The notes under the pieces were generated by a model. The model was given only the letters and a program-made list of their open reading frames with translations, was not told the DNA's origin and searched no databases. Position numbers and translations under genes: made by a program. From positions 168,760,085-168,824,084 of the forward strand of contig CM041780.1 of the NCBI GenBank assembly GCA_023374045.1: a stretch of DNA of 64,000 nt, read 5' to 3'. Below are positions 1 through 11,208 of this stretch, piece after piece (the stretch's first letter is position 1; every line of letters begins with the position of its first letter). This DNA is from Limonium bicolor. Lineage: Eukaryota > Streptophyta > Magnoliopsida > Caryophyllales > Plumbaginaceae.

Positions 1-2282
1 ATTAAGTGATGTGTTTAGTAGTTAGCATTTATTAAAGGTTTATAAATAGAATTAGATACTTAAAACCTTTGAACTTTATTTTGAAGAAACTAATTACATA
101 GAGATTATATTGATTTACCTTTTGTCACTGGAACATATTAATACGTCATTTGAATATAAGGTATGATGATTTTTCGGAATAGATGATCTTATTAATAATT
201 GACAATTTCACTTACGAATAAGAATTTTTGATTCTTAGATGAATTCAACCTTATGTTAAGATATATTGTCCATCCTAAATACAATAAAGGAAATTACTTA
301 TTAAGTTATTCCTTTGAACCTTAGGTTTTGTAAACAACTTAAGACATATTTAGACTTAAGTTTATTGAGGTTAGTATAAAAGGAGTATACATAGTCTATG
401 AGGGAATGCGTGTAAATAAAACATTTAGGAAATTAAATGTAAGCAAGGATACATAAAAGGTTATCTTAAAGCACCTTATTATATAGTTAATGATAAAGTA
501 AATAATATACCTTGTGAATACTGAATGTAAGAGTTCGATGAGTCTAAGATAATTAGAATGTAGTTGTTTCAGGATGAAAAGTAATTGAACATCTTAAGAC
601 AAGATAATTAAATGGTTATAATATTAAGTTATTCTAAAGTGTAAAGATAAAATAATTGAGTCTAGTAGTTGTCTCTGCATTCTAAGATCAATTAAGTTAT
701 AATGAAATGCATCTACAACACTATGATTCCAATATACAGGTTGTAGATACTAATTAAGTTAAGGGGAAGAGTTAATCATAATAGGTTAGCTAGTAGATGT
801 TGATAAGAATGAATATCGTTACATTGTGGGTTAATAATTAATTCTAAGACAACCTATCATGGGTCATGATACGACGTTATTCTAAATAAGAGTAAGGGTA
901 TTGAGTTTAAGAGTTATTATTGACATTCTAAGATAAGTCGAAGGTTATACGTAACATTTAATTGAGACTTAGAAATAAGAGTGAGGAGTTTATTAAGCTT
1001 AACGTAGGCTACAAGTGATTGATGATAGACTACCTTTAATATTCTTCAGAGTACTGTTGATTGTTAGCGCAAGTTGACTAGAACTGCTACACGCGTTAAC
1101 CAGGTACGGTTTCTCGTACTCTTATGCTTTGCTAACAAGACTTAAGGGATGTTTTGACAAACGCTAATTGAGCTAAAATGGATTTCTAAAAGGAAATGGT
1201 TGTGTGACTAACTCAGCTTGTGTGACTAACTGAGTCTTGAATGTGAAACTTACATGGTTATTGGTTCCTTCTATTTTGGTTGTTTCATTAGACGTTAACT
1301 GCCTAGGGTTTACGCTTCTGCACTCTGTAGGACTGAGTGTTTTGGTATGCTCTGGTGTAGTTAGTGATCTAGTGGAAGTATGGAAAGGAAAATCTTGGTA
1401 ATTCTTCTTTTGACTCTGGATATTGTTTCATCCATGAGCTGAGTCTTTTGTTGTGACGTGCGCAAATCTTCACCGATGACTGAGAATGGGTTGGTAACAG
1501 CAGGGGGCTGTATATCCCTTGTCCACAAGGACATTTATATCAGAACAAGGGGGGGTGTATATCCCTCGTCCACCAGACATTTATATTTGACAGCAGGGGG
1601 CTGTATATATCCCTCGTCCATATGGACATTGATATATGGCGGTGGGGGCCATCTCTCCCAATTGGTTTTATTCCACTCTTGAGTTGTTGGTTCTTGGATA
1701 TCTTCTTTCATTCCTAGTCCTTGTGACTACTTGGGTCTCTCTACTCCTAACTGGAATTGGTTCTAACTTGAGCATTGGATGTTCACTAACTCATGGTGTG
1801 GTTTTTGGATTGACTAACTTTACCTTTCTATTATTTATCTCTATCCTTAACTTGTTATCTTTGACTTGGTGATTTTAAAGTGCCTTGTTTCCCTGCTTTA
1901 CTTTCAAGAGTTTGATTTCAAGTTACTGTTTATTTTGAAGAGTTATGTTTTAAATATTGTTTTAGAGAATTGTACAAGTTCCATTCCAGGGAACTGACTC
2001 ACCCCTCCCGGGGTGGGCTGCTTGGTTTCATCTTGCAGGTACGAATTGTTTATACAGGTGGCCACGAAGAGCATGAGTGATTGGGATGAGAATTAGGAAT
2101 TGTGGAGAGTTATTTTGTTTTACGTTCAGTTTTGTTTACGTTGTTTTCTTGAGTTCATACCGTAACTTAGATAATTGTAATGGTTGTAATTGGTGAGGTT
2201 GGTACGGGAGTTTGGAACCCGATGGTCTGTAATCGCCTTAGTATTTAATTCCGTTGTAAATACGTTAAATAGGGGTGTTACA
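1..2282 (+). mobile_element. Ty3/gypsy-type LTR, 3' end (left boundary not found)
   Basis: The stretch ends in AGGGGTGTTACA at 2271-2282. A tRNA-iMet type primer-binding site follows five bases later, which is the usual LTR/PBS junction of plant gypsy elements. From memory, GGGGYGTTACA is a common plant gypsy LTR 3' end, and the same end in reverse orientation starts another LTR at 61390. The last 300 bases include an ACTCACCCC...TTGCAGGT stretch of the type common in such LTRs. I cannot place the left boundary, which may lie outside the window, so the first kilobase is assigned only loosely. No coding sequence is seen. Confidence 0.5.
1496..1665 (+). repeat. Tandem ~48-bp repeat inside the gypsy LTR, 3-4 degenerate units
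   Basis: The unit begins with CAGCAGGGGGCTGTATATCC and continues as CTYGTCCAN...GGACATTTATAT. Units start near 1498, 1546 and 1593, with a decayed fourth near 1638. Each unit holds a small internal inverted repeat (GTCC...GGAC). It is G-rich and stands out from the AT-rich surroundings. The short ORFs crossing it only reflect the repeat. Confidence 0.7.
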
Positions 2283-2287
2283 GAAAT

Positions 2288-2299
2288 TGGTATCAGAGC
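2288..2299 (+). other. Primer-binding site TGGTATCAGAGC of the gypsy element
   Basis: This is the exact 12-base match to the 3' end complement of initiator methionine tRNA, used as minus-strand primer by many plant LTR retrotransposons. It lies five bases after the LTR end at 2282. The sequence that follows (GTTACGCTCTGAACCCGAG) is also typical for the start of a plant gypsy internal region. Confidence 0.8.
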
Positions 2300-3945
2300 G
2301 TAGTTACGCTCTGAACCCGAGAAAACAAGCCGATTGAAATACTTAGAATATAGGTGCACTAAAACTGGGGAATTGGGATAGAATTGGGAAGTGAGGACTC
2401 CAGTTAGGCACGACTCCTAACCCTTCTTGGAATTGTGAATGATTCCTTTACACACTTTTCTTTTATGAATGTCTGTGGAGTGTGGTGTGCTGTTATATAC
2501 CGTTCAAACATTAAACTATAGTAAATATATATATAAGTTTGGAACATCGTATATTGAGTACGATAAGATTTGGTTGGGATAAATCAAATATTAAGCTATT
2601 TTTTTCAAAAGCATACTTATGGAGAATACATTGCTAAAAATGCAATCCTTTAAAAGCTAGTACACATGTTCCTAGAACTTTAAAGAATACCTTTGGTTGA
2701 AAATAGTATACAAATGGAGCTTTGAATTACTAAGTGAGATGTACTTCAATTTCTTTAAAGCTTGTAAATAAATCTCAAGAACGACTTGGTACAAATTATT
2801 ACCTAAAGATAATGTTTTAGGATAAATCTTAAGTCTAGAAAATTATTAAGCTAACAAGAACTAGTAGCATATTAGAAAAGATCAACATCTGAACCTGTAA
2901 ACTACTCTAAAACTCTATGTTAACTTTAGAAAGAAAACACCTAAACCTAACACCCTACGGGAAGTGCCTGGTGCGACGAACTCCTAGGCCGAAAGTAGTG
3001 GGGGTGCACACCCACTTCTGGAAGTTTAGGGGCTAGACAAGCCTTGTCATCTAACTGTAAATAATCTTCTACGCAAGTGGTGCATTGTGTTGAACTTGAG
3101 GAGGATTGGTGGTAAGATGTTACCATCATGAAATCTTGAGCTAGACATATTTCATTACTAGCCATGATGAACAATTCAAAACTTATGGATTAAGATCCAG
3201 TATTAAATTCATACATGTAAAGAGTTATGGAGTTAAATCTCTGGTGAAAAATACTTACATGTGGAGTGGAAACACAAGAGTGATGATGTTGAAACCCGAG
3301 TTAAGGTTGATTTAGTTGGCACATAAACTTTACGAGAAGCCTAGAATAACCCCACAACAACAATATGAATGTTGGAGGAAGTGGTGGAACATATCAATAT
3401 ATGGAGGAAAGAGATTTGAATTTGGGTACTGCAAGGTAAAACATCTACCCCTTGCTGAATATAAAAACTATTAAAGTAAGTTACTTAAGGATTGAGGGAA
3501 GAGAAGAGTAATACTAAACTAAATATTATTGATCCTTAAATACTTGGAGTATTGAGCGTCTAGTGAAAAATTAAGAGTTACTTAAAGATTTGGAAATTCT
3601 CATGTTTATTTAGAAGTTTAACATTATACATAGATAAAATTTCAGAAGTCACTAAGAGTGATATTTTAGAAAAGCCACCATTATCTAAGAGAATACTAAG
3701 ATTTAATGATCAGAGAAATACTCACAAACCTTAAGATAAATAATGATCAGGAGTGAGTGAGTTTTCACTAGACTAATTCATTTGACTTAAAACTATATAT
3801 ATATGGAGAGAGAATAAGGGAGAGTTGCTTAATTAAGAACTGGATCAAATGTTCTTGGTGACACTTGGAGAGAGAATGTGAGAGAATATATTATAATAAT
3901 ATTTTTTAGTGGGTGGAATTCACTTTCCTTATTGTGGATGTGCTA
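2300..3945. other. Non-coding spacer, presumed gypsy leader then unknown sequence
   Basis: No gag or pol similarity is visible after the primer-binding site, so the gypsy element is either truncated or has a long non-coding leader. The stretch is AT-rich with stop codons in all frames. I see no gene. Confidence 0.4.
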
Positions 3946-3950
3946 TGCTT

Positions 3951-4285
3951 CAATATACTTATATGAGTACTTGACACAGTACTGATTTGGTATTTGAGGG
4001 GTGTTTGTTTTGGAAAACTAAAATTTGTCATTTTTTTAGTCATATTTAAATATTTTCACATTTTCTAATATGGCAGAAATAATAATTACGAGAAGTTTAA
4101 TAGTCCCTTGATATCTGGTATATGAGTGTAGAAGACGTTAGTGCTTTAATATACTGTTATGAGTACTTGATATAGTACTGATTAAGTATTTCATGTGTAG
4201 GCTTTGGGAAACTAAAAATTTATTTCTCATAATACTTTTAGTTTATTTAAAAAATTTCACATTTTACAAATATATCAAAAGTAAT
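3951..4285. repeat. Diverged tandem duplication, ~190-bp period
   Basis: The block beginning with TTCAATATACTTATATGAGTAC near 3950 recurs as TTTAATATACTGTTATGAGTAC near 4143. Both copies continue through AGTACTGAT...GTATTT, GGGAAACTAAAA and ATTTCACATTTT. The copies are clearly diverged, so the duplication is old. Confidence 0.6.
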
Positions 4286-4329
4286 ACTTTTATTTCTTCA
4301 CATTTGATGCTACATAGCATTTTAAGTTT

Positions 4330-4605
4330 TGGGAAAATTCACGGGATACCACCAAAATTTGTTAATTCACAAAAAACCACAGTTATTAAAAAAGTTTTAT
4401 AGATACCCACAAAAAATATTAATTCACCAGATACAACAATTACTAACCCAAAACTTTTTAAACCAAGGAAAAATTCACAGGATACCACTAAAAAGTTTGT
4501 TAATTCACAAATATCACAGTTTTTAAAAAGTTTTTCATATACCACAAAAAATAATTTTAATTCATCAGATACCACAAATTACTAACCTAAACTTTTAAAG
4601 AACAA
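4330..4605. repeat. Two ~135-bp tandem units (TTCAC-GGATACCAC family)
   Basis: Unit 1 starts near 4333 with GGGAAAATTCACGGGATACC and unit 2 near 4468 with GGAAAAATTCACAGGATACC. Each carries TTTGTTAATTCACAAA, TACCACAAAAAATA, TTAATTCA-CAGATAC and CTAACC-AAACTTTT in the same order. A partial third unit may follow to 4680. No protein is predicted. Confidence 0.6.
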
Positions 4606-4619
4606 AATACATCTACTTG

Positions 4620-5419
4620 TTAATAAACATAGTTCACCATATATCACATAAATATTTTTAATTAACAAGATACCACAACAATTATTAAAATATATTAAAA
4701 ACAGTAAACAAATAATAAAATCTATAGGTTTATTAAAATAGAGGTTGAAATTTTAGAAGTTTTAAAATACCAAATATATAATTATAATTACTAAAAATTA
4801 AAAAAATTAATAATGCCAAATAGTTAAGAGAATGATAATTCAAATATTTTATAATATTTTTACTCCAATGATATAAAATATTTTTGTAAAAAAATTAAGT
4901 TTATATGAATTAAGATTATTAAATATGTAGTTATCATTCTCCTTACTACTTTTGTCTATTTTTAATCAAATTTGTGTCTTTTCTAATTGTACCTTTTATT
5001 ATTTTTCATATTTTTAGAGGTTTATTATATATATTTTATATTTTTTTTTTTTTCAATTTTAACCCATATATTTAAAAAAAGTTAACTTTTGCTACTTACT
5101 TTTTTAAAATATTTAATTATTTTTTTGTTTTTTTGAATTAAATATATATAAAGTGATATATATAAAAATATTATATACTACATACAAGCTAAATAATTTG
5201 CCAAAAAATTAAACAATAGTAAGAGTATTATAGTCTAATATTTTTTTATAATATCATTTTTTATATTTTAATTCAAAACAAAAATTAATAAACATATGTT
5301 GAAAAAGTAACTAGTAAAAATTAACGTTCTCTGTATAAGGGTTAAAACTGAAAAAATAAAAAATACCATATATATAATAATAAAATATCTAAATAATTAT
5401 AAAAAGTATAATATATCAG
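4620..5419. other. AT-rich spacer without a gene
   Basis: Very AT-rich sequence with poly(T) runs (for example 5041-5055) and no open frame. It may include the 5' terminal region of the hAT element whose transposase remnant begins near 5420, but I could not define a terminal inverted repeat. Confidence 0.4.
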
Positions 5420-7675
5420 ATGCAATTCGAGTATCATCAACAACAACATTTTTCGCCTCCAACATTCCCGAAAGGTAGAAGTTATACGATTTCTCAACAT
5501 AGATCTACTAACATGGGGCCAACACAACCATCAATGTCCCCTTTTGGTAAGTTTTATATTAATTACAGTTTATTTTGTACAAACTTTAATTTTAGTTGCA
5601 TTCTTATCTTAATTATTGTCTAAATCAAATTTTTTCCCAATTCTAGGTACATCATCTACCAAATCCAATGCCCACAATCTTGATCAAGAAGAAGATGATC
5701 AAGATGATGATGCCAACAGCATGCCATCAAGAAAGAAACCGAATTCTTGGGTGTGGCCTTACTTCACAAAGAAAGAAGACCCTAAGAAGGCCAAAACATA
5801 CAAGCAATATTGCAATATTTGTAATAGGGGACTGACATGAGCAGTGGGAGCCGGAACCAGATCCTTTACAAAGCACTTGAAGACGCACAACATCTACAAA
5901 GATACAACAATGGGGGGCACTAGCGGTCAAACTATGCTTACCGGGTTTACCGACCGACAACCCTATCCAGGTTTTTTCCGATATGATAGATGTCATGGCT
6001 ATATTTATGATTGCTGAACATTAGCCTTTTAATTCTGGTGGAAGCTCCCACTTTGAAAATTTTGTTTTCACAACATTACAACCACAATATATTAGAGTGC
6101 CTAGGAACACACTTAAACATAAAGCTTTTGAACAACATAAGCAAACTAGAAACAAACTAATGGAAATGATGAATAAATTTGATGGTTGTGTTTCCTTGAC
6201 TAGTGATATGTGAACGTCTACAATTAATGAGACATTTATTTGTGTTACACTTCACTAGATTAATAGTTCCTGGACGCTTCAGATGCGTATTATTTCTTTT
6301 GATATTTTTGATGATGCACATACCGACCATAATATTTCTGAAAAACTGATTGAAGTATTATTTGAGAGGAGTTTGTCTAACAAGTTATTTTCCCTTTCTT
6401 TATATAATGCTTCGAATAATGTTAACTGCGCACAATATCTAAAATCTAATAATAAGCTCACACTCTTGCATGATGGATATTTCTTGCATGTTCGAGGTTT
6501 TGCGTATGTTTTAAATTTGTGTGTACAAGATGGTTTACATCACTTGACTGCTACACTAGAACCACTTAGGCATGTTATGAGAAAAAAATAGGAAATCGCA
6601 TCCTGTTAAAAATGAATACAAAAATTTGAGTGAGCAAACTGGTTACATCCTCGTCATTTTGCTCCCTATATCCCCAGAAGATGGAACTTCTCGTATGATT
6701 TGTTAGTTAAAGCTAAGAAACATAAACCTATATTATCTCATATATATAACACTATGGTTGTTCAATCCGGTAATGTTTTAATGACTTTGGATTTTTGGAC
6801 TTGTGCTAATGTTGTGTGCAATGTTTTAAGATGTTTTGATAGTGCAACCAGGGTCTTTTTATTAGTTTATGAACCTAATATGCATTTTGTCCTAATTGAA
6901 TACATTATTGTTTTCAATGTTTTGCGTGAGAACAAGAATGTTAGTGGGATCGATGGGGTTACTTAGGATATGATGTCTAAATGGTTTACATACTTCAATG
7001 AAATTCCTTTGATTTATTGTATTGCAACTGTTATTGATCCATAAATAAAATTGGATGGTGTAACAAATTTACTTGAGTATTATTATAATATTGTTCCAGG
7101 AGATCAACCCGTGACAGATTATGTTGAGAAACATGTTGCAAAGGTTGATAAAGCCTTGATAAGCTACTACACGAGGATTATACTTTAGAGTTTCATCTGG
7201 ATGAGCTTTCTTCTACTGATGGTAGTAGTAGTTCCTATTCTAAACCACCACGCCCCGACAAAAGAAGTTCTTTGATTGCTAGTATTTTGAAAGACAAAAA
7301 TCTGCTCGATCGGGTTCCGGATGTTGTACTTATGATGATTATCTTAACTAAACTTGTAGTTTTGATGATGATGGTGATATAGGTGTTCTTAAGTGGTCAT
7401 AAGCACATGAAGGCAAGATTATCTTCCTTGCAAGGATATCCCAAGTTGTGCTAGCAATTCTAGCATCAATCGTTGCTTCATAGTCAATGTTTAGTGTAGA
7501 CAAATGAGTGTTGGACAAAAAGAGATCAAGCCTTGCACGGAACTCAATCAAGGTTTGTGTTGAGAAGTATGATTGGGACTTAGTCGAGCTGCAATCCCAA
7601 GCACACGTATTGCAGTACGAAGGGCAACATGATGAGTGGTTTGAGATGAATGAAAAAAACACCACTTAGGACTTC
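5420..7675 (+). pseudogene. hAT-family transposase with BED zinc finger, decayed
   Basis: Family features appear in the normal order but are broken by many stops and shifts. A BED finger sits at about 5710-5900 (SWVWPYFTK, then YCNIC, then FTKHLKTH). A central RICESLEEPER/ZBED-like region follows (CVSLTSDM; MRIISFDIFDDAHT; CAQYLKSNN; LHDGYFLHVRGFAYVLNLCVQDG). Then come an IYCIATVIDP block and, near 7430-7580, the C-terminal dimerisation block (LARISQ, ILASIVAS, RSSLARNSI, YDWDL). A short leader exon ending at 5546 and a 100-bp intron (GT 5547, AG 5646) look plausible. hAT transposases cut and paste DNA in the nucleus; this copy cannot make a full protein. The catalytic residues cannot be followed reliably through the breaks. 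Confidence 0.8.
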
Positions 7676-7911
7676 TATCTTGTAATATTTTAAAATGTAT
7701 GAGTATTAATTTTCTTTCCGTGTAATCTTTTTTAAGACTTGCAATCATGTAACCTCTTAGTAGTTGTACTCTTTTTCCTTATTAAGGTTTTCTCAATGAA
7801 CTTTTACCTAATAAGATTTTAACGAGATAGTGAATCATATCACTATCATATAATAAAATTATCTTTACTCTTTGATTGCAAATTCAATAAAAAATTACAA
7901 GTCTTTGTTTT

Positions 7912-8262
7912 TTACATATTTATGATTTTAAACTTGAGGAATAGCCTGTCTAGGAGTAAAGTGGACAAAGAGGGTAACACGTGTGTGCAAACGAATCTCA
8001 AGTCGGAGCTAAAATGAAAAACTGAAGTCGACCGACCTTTCTGTCTTCGACCGCCCCAAGGGCCCGGCTCCAGTTTCTTTGACACCCGAATCTGGAACCA
8101 ATTAAAACAAATATGGAACCGACCGGAACCGGTTTTTGAGTGAATCCGAAGCTGAATACACCCTTGCGAACCGAAACCAGAACTGTCCCAGAGCCGCCCC
8201 TGACCGGTTCCAAATCCGAACACACTAGTTCTGGAACCGGACCGGAACCGTGGCTAGCTTTA
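7912..8262 (-). other. GGTTCCGG-rich block, possible hAT terminal sequence
   Basis: The minus strand carries repeated GGTTCCGGTCCGGTTCC, GGTTTCGGTTCG and similar words. From memory, such CCGGTT/GGTTCC strings are common in sub-terminal parts of plant hAT elements. The block lies about 240 bp beyond the hAT transposase remnant and may be the 3' end of that element. No terminal repeat or 8-bp duplication was found, so this is tentative. The open frames here are compositional. Confidence 0.3.
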
Positions 8263-8431
8263 ATTTACAACTCATAAACATTACCACCTCTCCCTTCTTG
8301 TGACAATCATTGGGTGATGAGTTCTATGATTTATCCTAGTATTAAGGAACTAGCACCTCATATACGGTATTATGATTAATTGGTCTATTTTCCTTTAAAA
8401 TGATCCATCATTGACACAATCATAAATAATG

Positions 8432-9085
8432 TTTCCTCTTGTTCTAAATAGATTATTTTCTAGTTTCGGGTACAAGAGTCAAGAAGAAAAAAGTAAGCCA
8501 TTTTGCCCTTACTTTTTGCATTGGAAATTAGAGTATCTAGAAAAGTATAGTTATGAGTGGAAAAATGGGGGATAAAGTTGAAAAGTAAAATAAAAAAAAA
8601 CAAACATCTTATATTTGTAAATTTGTGAATAAAAAATATTTATTAAGTACTGGAGGCGGTAGCACTTCCGTGTCCACTTTCCACTTGCAGCAGTACAAAA
8701 AACTGAGCGACTTGTCAATAATAGCCCATGAAACAAATTGTCATTCTTCGTAACACACTAATACTACCCCCTTTTCTATTCTCCTGCTATGTTAACTAAA
8801 CTAGCACACTTATACCATGCAAAAAGCCCACTCTTCTTCCTCACACACTTTTAGGGTCAGACTCTTACAATAATACTCACTCATGTTCTAAAATAGATAT
8901 GTCCTAGCTCTAGGAGAAAGAGTAAAGGAGAAAAAGTATATCATTTTATCTTTACTTTTTTGTATTGAAAATGGAGTAATTGATAATAAGAGTTGTGGGG
9001 AAAAAGATGAGGGGTAGTACTGGAAAGTAAAGGATAAACAAATAAAAAAAATTATATTTTGAAAATAATGTAAAAAGCGATGCAA
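8432..9085. repeat. Diverged direct duplication in AT-rich spacer
   Basis: Sequence at about 8432-8640 (TGTTCTAAATAGAT..., then CCCTTACTTTTTGCATTGG, then GTGGAAAAATG-GG) resembles 8882-9080 (TGTTCTAAAATAGAT..., ATCTTTACTTTTTTGTATTG, GTGGGGAAAAAGATG). Spacing is about 450 bp. It could be two copies of one MITE-like sequence. No gene is seen between 8262 and 9320. Confidence 0.35.
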
Positions 9086-9321
9086 AAATCATATATTGTT
9101 AAGAACAGTAGGGGGTATTGGTTAGTATTTTAAAATAAAATAATATTTCATTAATTTTTTTAATAAATAGCATAAGTAAAAAAACAATTATAATTATAAT
9201 CCAAATTTGATATTATACATTAATTAAACAATATATTTGATTCAGAAACTAAATCATAGGTACATTAATTTATAAAGAAGTTATTACTAGAAAACTAGAA
9301 TTATAGTTATATACATTAATG

Positions 9322-9830
9322 TTAGAGTAAATTACTCTAAACCCCCCTCAGGAATGGGAATAATACAGTTAACCCTCTTGTGTTTATCATAATTATCGGT
9401 AACCACCTTGAGGTTACAGTATATTTGACTATGAGCCACCGAACTATAACTTTGCTCTCAAAACATTAACTACATGCTGACCCGTCAGCTTAATTGCATT
9501 ATTAATGTTAGTCTGGACAATAAAACTGCTTAATCAACATCGTTTAACTCTTCCTCATCCCAATTTAGATACATTTTCGAGGTAGGTTTGACATTTTTTG
9601 AACAATAAAAATGTTGATTAAGCAGTGTTTTTTTGTCTAGTATGTCATTAATAATGTGATTAAGCTGATGGGTCAACACATGGTTAACATTTTGATAATG
9701 AAGTTATAGTTCGGGGACTCACAGTCAAAGATACTGTAACCTCAAGGTGGTTACCAATAATTATGATAAACACAAGGGGTTAACTGTATTATGCCCAAAC
9801 CTCAATGGGGTTCCAAGTAATTTACTCTTA
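9322..9830. mobile_element. Foldback MITE-like element A (~0.5 kb, long inverted repeats)
   Basis: The two ends are TTAGAGTAAATTACT at left and AGTAATTTACTCTTA at right, which pair. Inverted similarity continues inward for more than 150 bp. For example, GGTTACAGTATATTTGACT at left pairs with AGTCAAAGATACTGTAACC at right, and ACTGCTTAATCAACAT pairs with ATGTTGATTAAGCAGT. TTA flanks both ends and could be a 3-bp target duplication, but the boundary is ambiguous. No coding capacity. The transcript would fold into one long hairpin. Confidence 0.7.
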
Positions 9831-9970
9831 ATTTTAATTTTAAAATTTCAAAAAAATGAGTTACTATATTGTATAGGACAACATTATTAAATGTTTTTTT
9901 CACCTAATGTACACTAAAAAATGCTTTCTTACAATATAAAACTAACACAAATGTAACAATAATAAATATT

Positions 9971-10388
9971 AGGGAAAATTCACAATATACCCCTTTTTTT
10001 CTTTCATAATTCATAATATACCTCTGTTGGATTTCGTAATTCAACTTTAAACATGCTGTAATGTTGACCAAAATTGATGAAATTTTACATGGACGATGCT
10101 AAAGTGTTATATTTTGGTCAAATATAAAATTTGAAGTTTTTTAAGCTCATATGGGACATGAGGGACCCAATGAACATGTCACAATTTTCATTGGGTCCCA
10201 CGGGTCACATGTGAGCTTAAAAAGCTTCAAATTTGATATTGGACTAAAATATAACACTTTAGCATCGTCCATGTAAAGTTTCATCAATTTTGGACAACTT
10301 TGAAGCATGTTTAAAGTTGAATTACGAAATCCAACAGGGATATATTATGAATTATGAAATAAAAAAGGGTATATTGTGAATTTTCCCT
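9971..10388. mobile_element. Foldback MITE-like element B (418 bp, nearly full-length hairpin)
   Basis: The ends are AGGGAAAATTCACAATATAC and GTATATTGTGAATTTTCCCT, perfect inverted repeats over 20 bases. Pairing continues almost to the centre (CATGGACGATGCTAAAGTGT at left with ACACTTTAGCATCGTCCATG at right; TGGGTCC near the middle). The direct repeat AAATATT flanks the element at 9964-9970 and 10389-10395, a plausible target-site duplication. No coding capacity. Family unknown to me. Confidence 0.75.
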
Positions 10389-10395
10389 AAATATT

Positions 10396-10766
10396 ATTCA
10401 ATTATATCATTGTGACATGTAGAAAAATGTTATGAGGTGAAACAAAAAATATATTAATATATATAATAAAATAACTTACAATAGAGTAAACATATAATAC
10501 CAGACGAGTAGGAGAGGAGGCGGATAACAACCAAACCCTTAGCTCTGCCTCTGCTTATACTTGTCCAACTTCAACTGTACTTCCACCTTCACGACATGTG
10601 TCTTTAAACATCCTTACTCTTCACAATTCTCAACTCATTCCTGCTCCCACGACCTTGAATGTAAAAATTAATCCTGTCACACCCACACACACTCTTCATT
10701 TGCCCTTTCTCCAAACACCTCTTGTCACTCTTTTCTACCACCATGCCCCTTCACAGTGTCATACCC
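10396..10766 (+). other. Gene-free flank, probable distal promoter of the VIP5-like gene
   Basis: AT-rich, then CT-rich sequence with no recognised protein. Removing the copia element between 10767 and 15900 brings this stretch directly next to the leader of the VIP5-like gene, so it was probably the original upstream region of that gene. TACCC at 10762-10766 is the left copy of the copia target duplication (right copy TACCG, one mismatch). Confidence 0.4.
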
Positions 10767-10983
10767 TATCGAAATCTCAGTAAACCCTTTATATATTAAG
10801 AGAGACTTTGCTTACAACGTAATGTATATGAAATGTAATACAGAGACTATCTACACTTATATATCAAACTAATATGAGACCGTATATATATACCTATACA
10901 TACCTATGTTACCGTTAACAATACAAATGTACTAACGGTCAATATACAACAGACAGACTAAACTATAGTCCCTAGTCTCAACA
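10767..10983 (-). repeat. 3' LTR of the copia element (217 bp)
   Basis: The minus strand starts TGTTGAGACTAGGGAC and ends GAGATTTCGATA. It is almost identical to 15683-15900; I see a T/C change, a one-base A deletion and a G/A change. It directly follows the polypurine tract. Confidence 0.9.
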
Positions 10984-10994
10984 CTCCCCCTCAG
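10984..10994 (-). other. Polypurine tract of the copia element
   Basis: The minus strand reads CTGAGGGGGAG immediately before the LTR start TGTTGAGAC. Such tracts prime plus-strand DNA synthesis during reverse transcription. Confidence 0.8.
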
Positions 10995-11208
10995 AAGAAG
11001 GACACTGAAGTGTCCAAATTCTTGCTGAGATCCAGATCTGGTTTGTTGTTGTCCACCCAATCTTACTCACTCCCCTTGTAACGTGTGTTTCCTTGAGGAG
11101 CCACATGTATTCTTGCGTTCTGGTAAAATTCATAGTACTCTTTGGCTGTAACTTGTTTCGTCAATACATCAGCTAATTGCTTCTGTCCAGGAACAAAGCT
11201 GAGGGTTA

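Noticed and set aside
5727..5996. Minus-strand frame of 89 codons
   Set aside because: Antisense of the BED-finger region of the hAT pseudogene.
7912..8225. Minus-strand frames of 103 and 75 codons
   Set aside because: Composition reflects the GGTTCCGG-rich repeat block; no start context or domain supports a gene.
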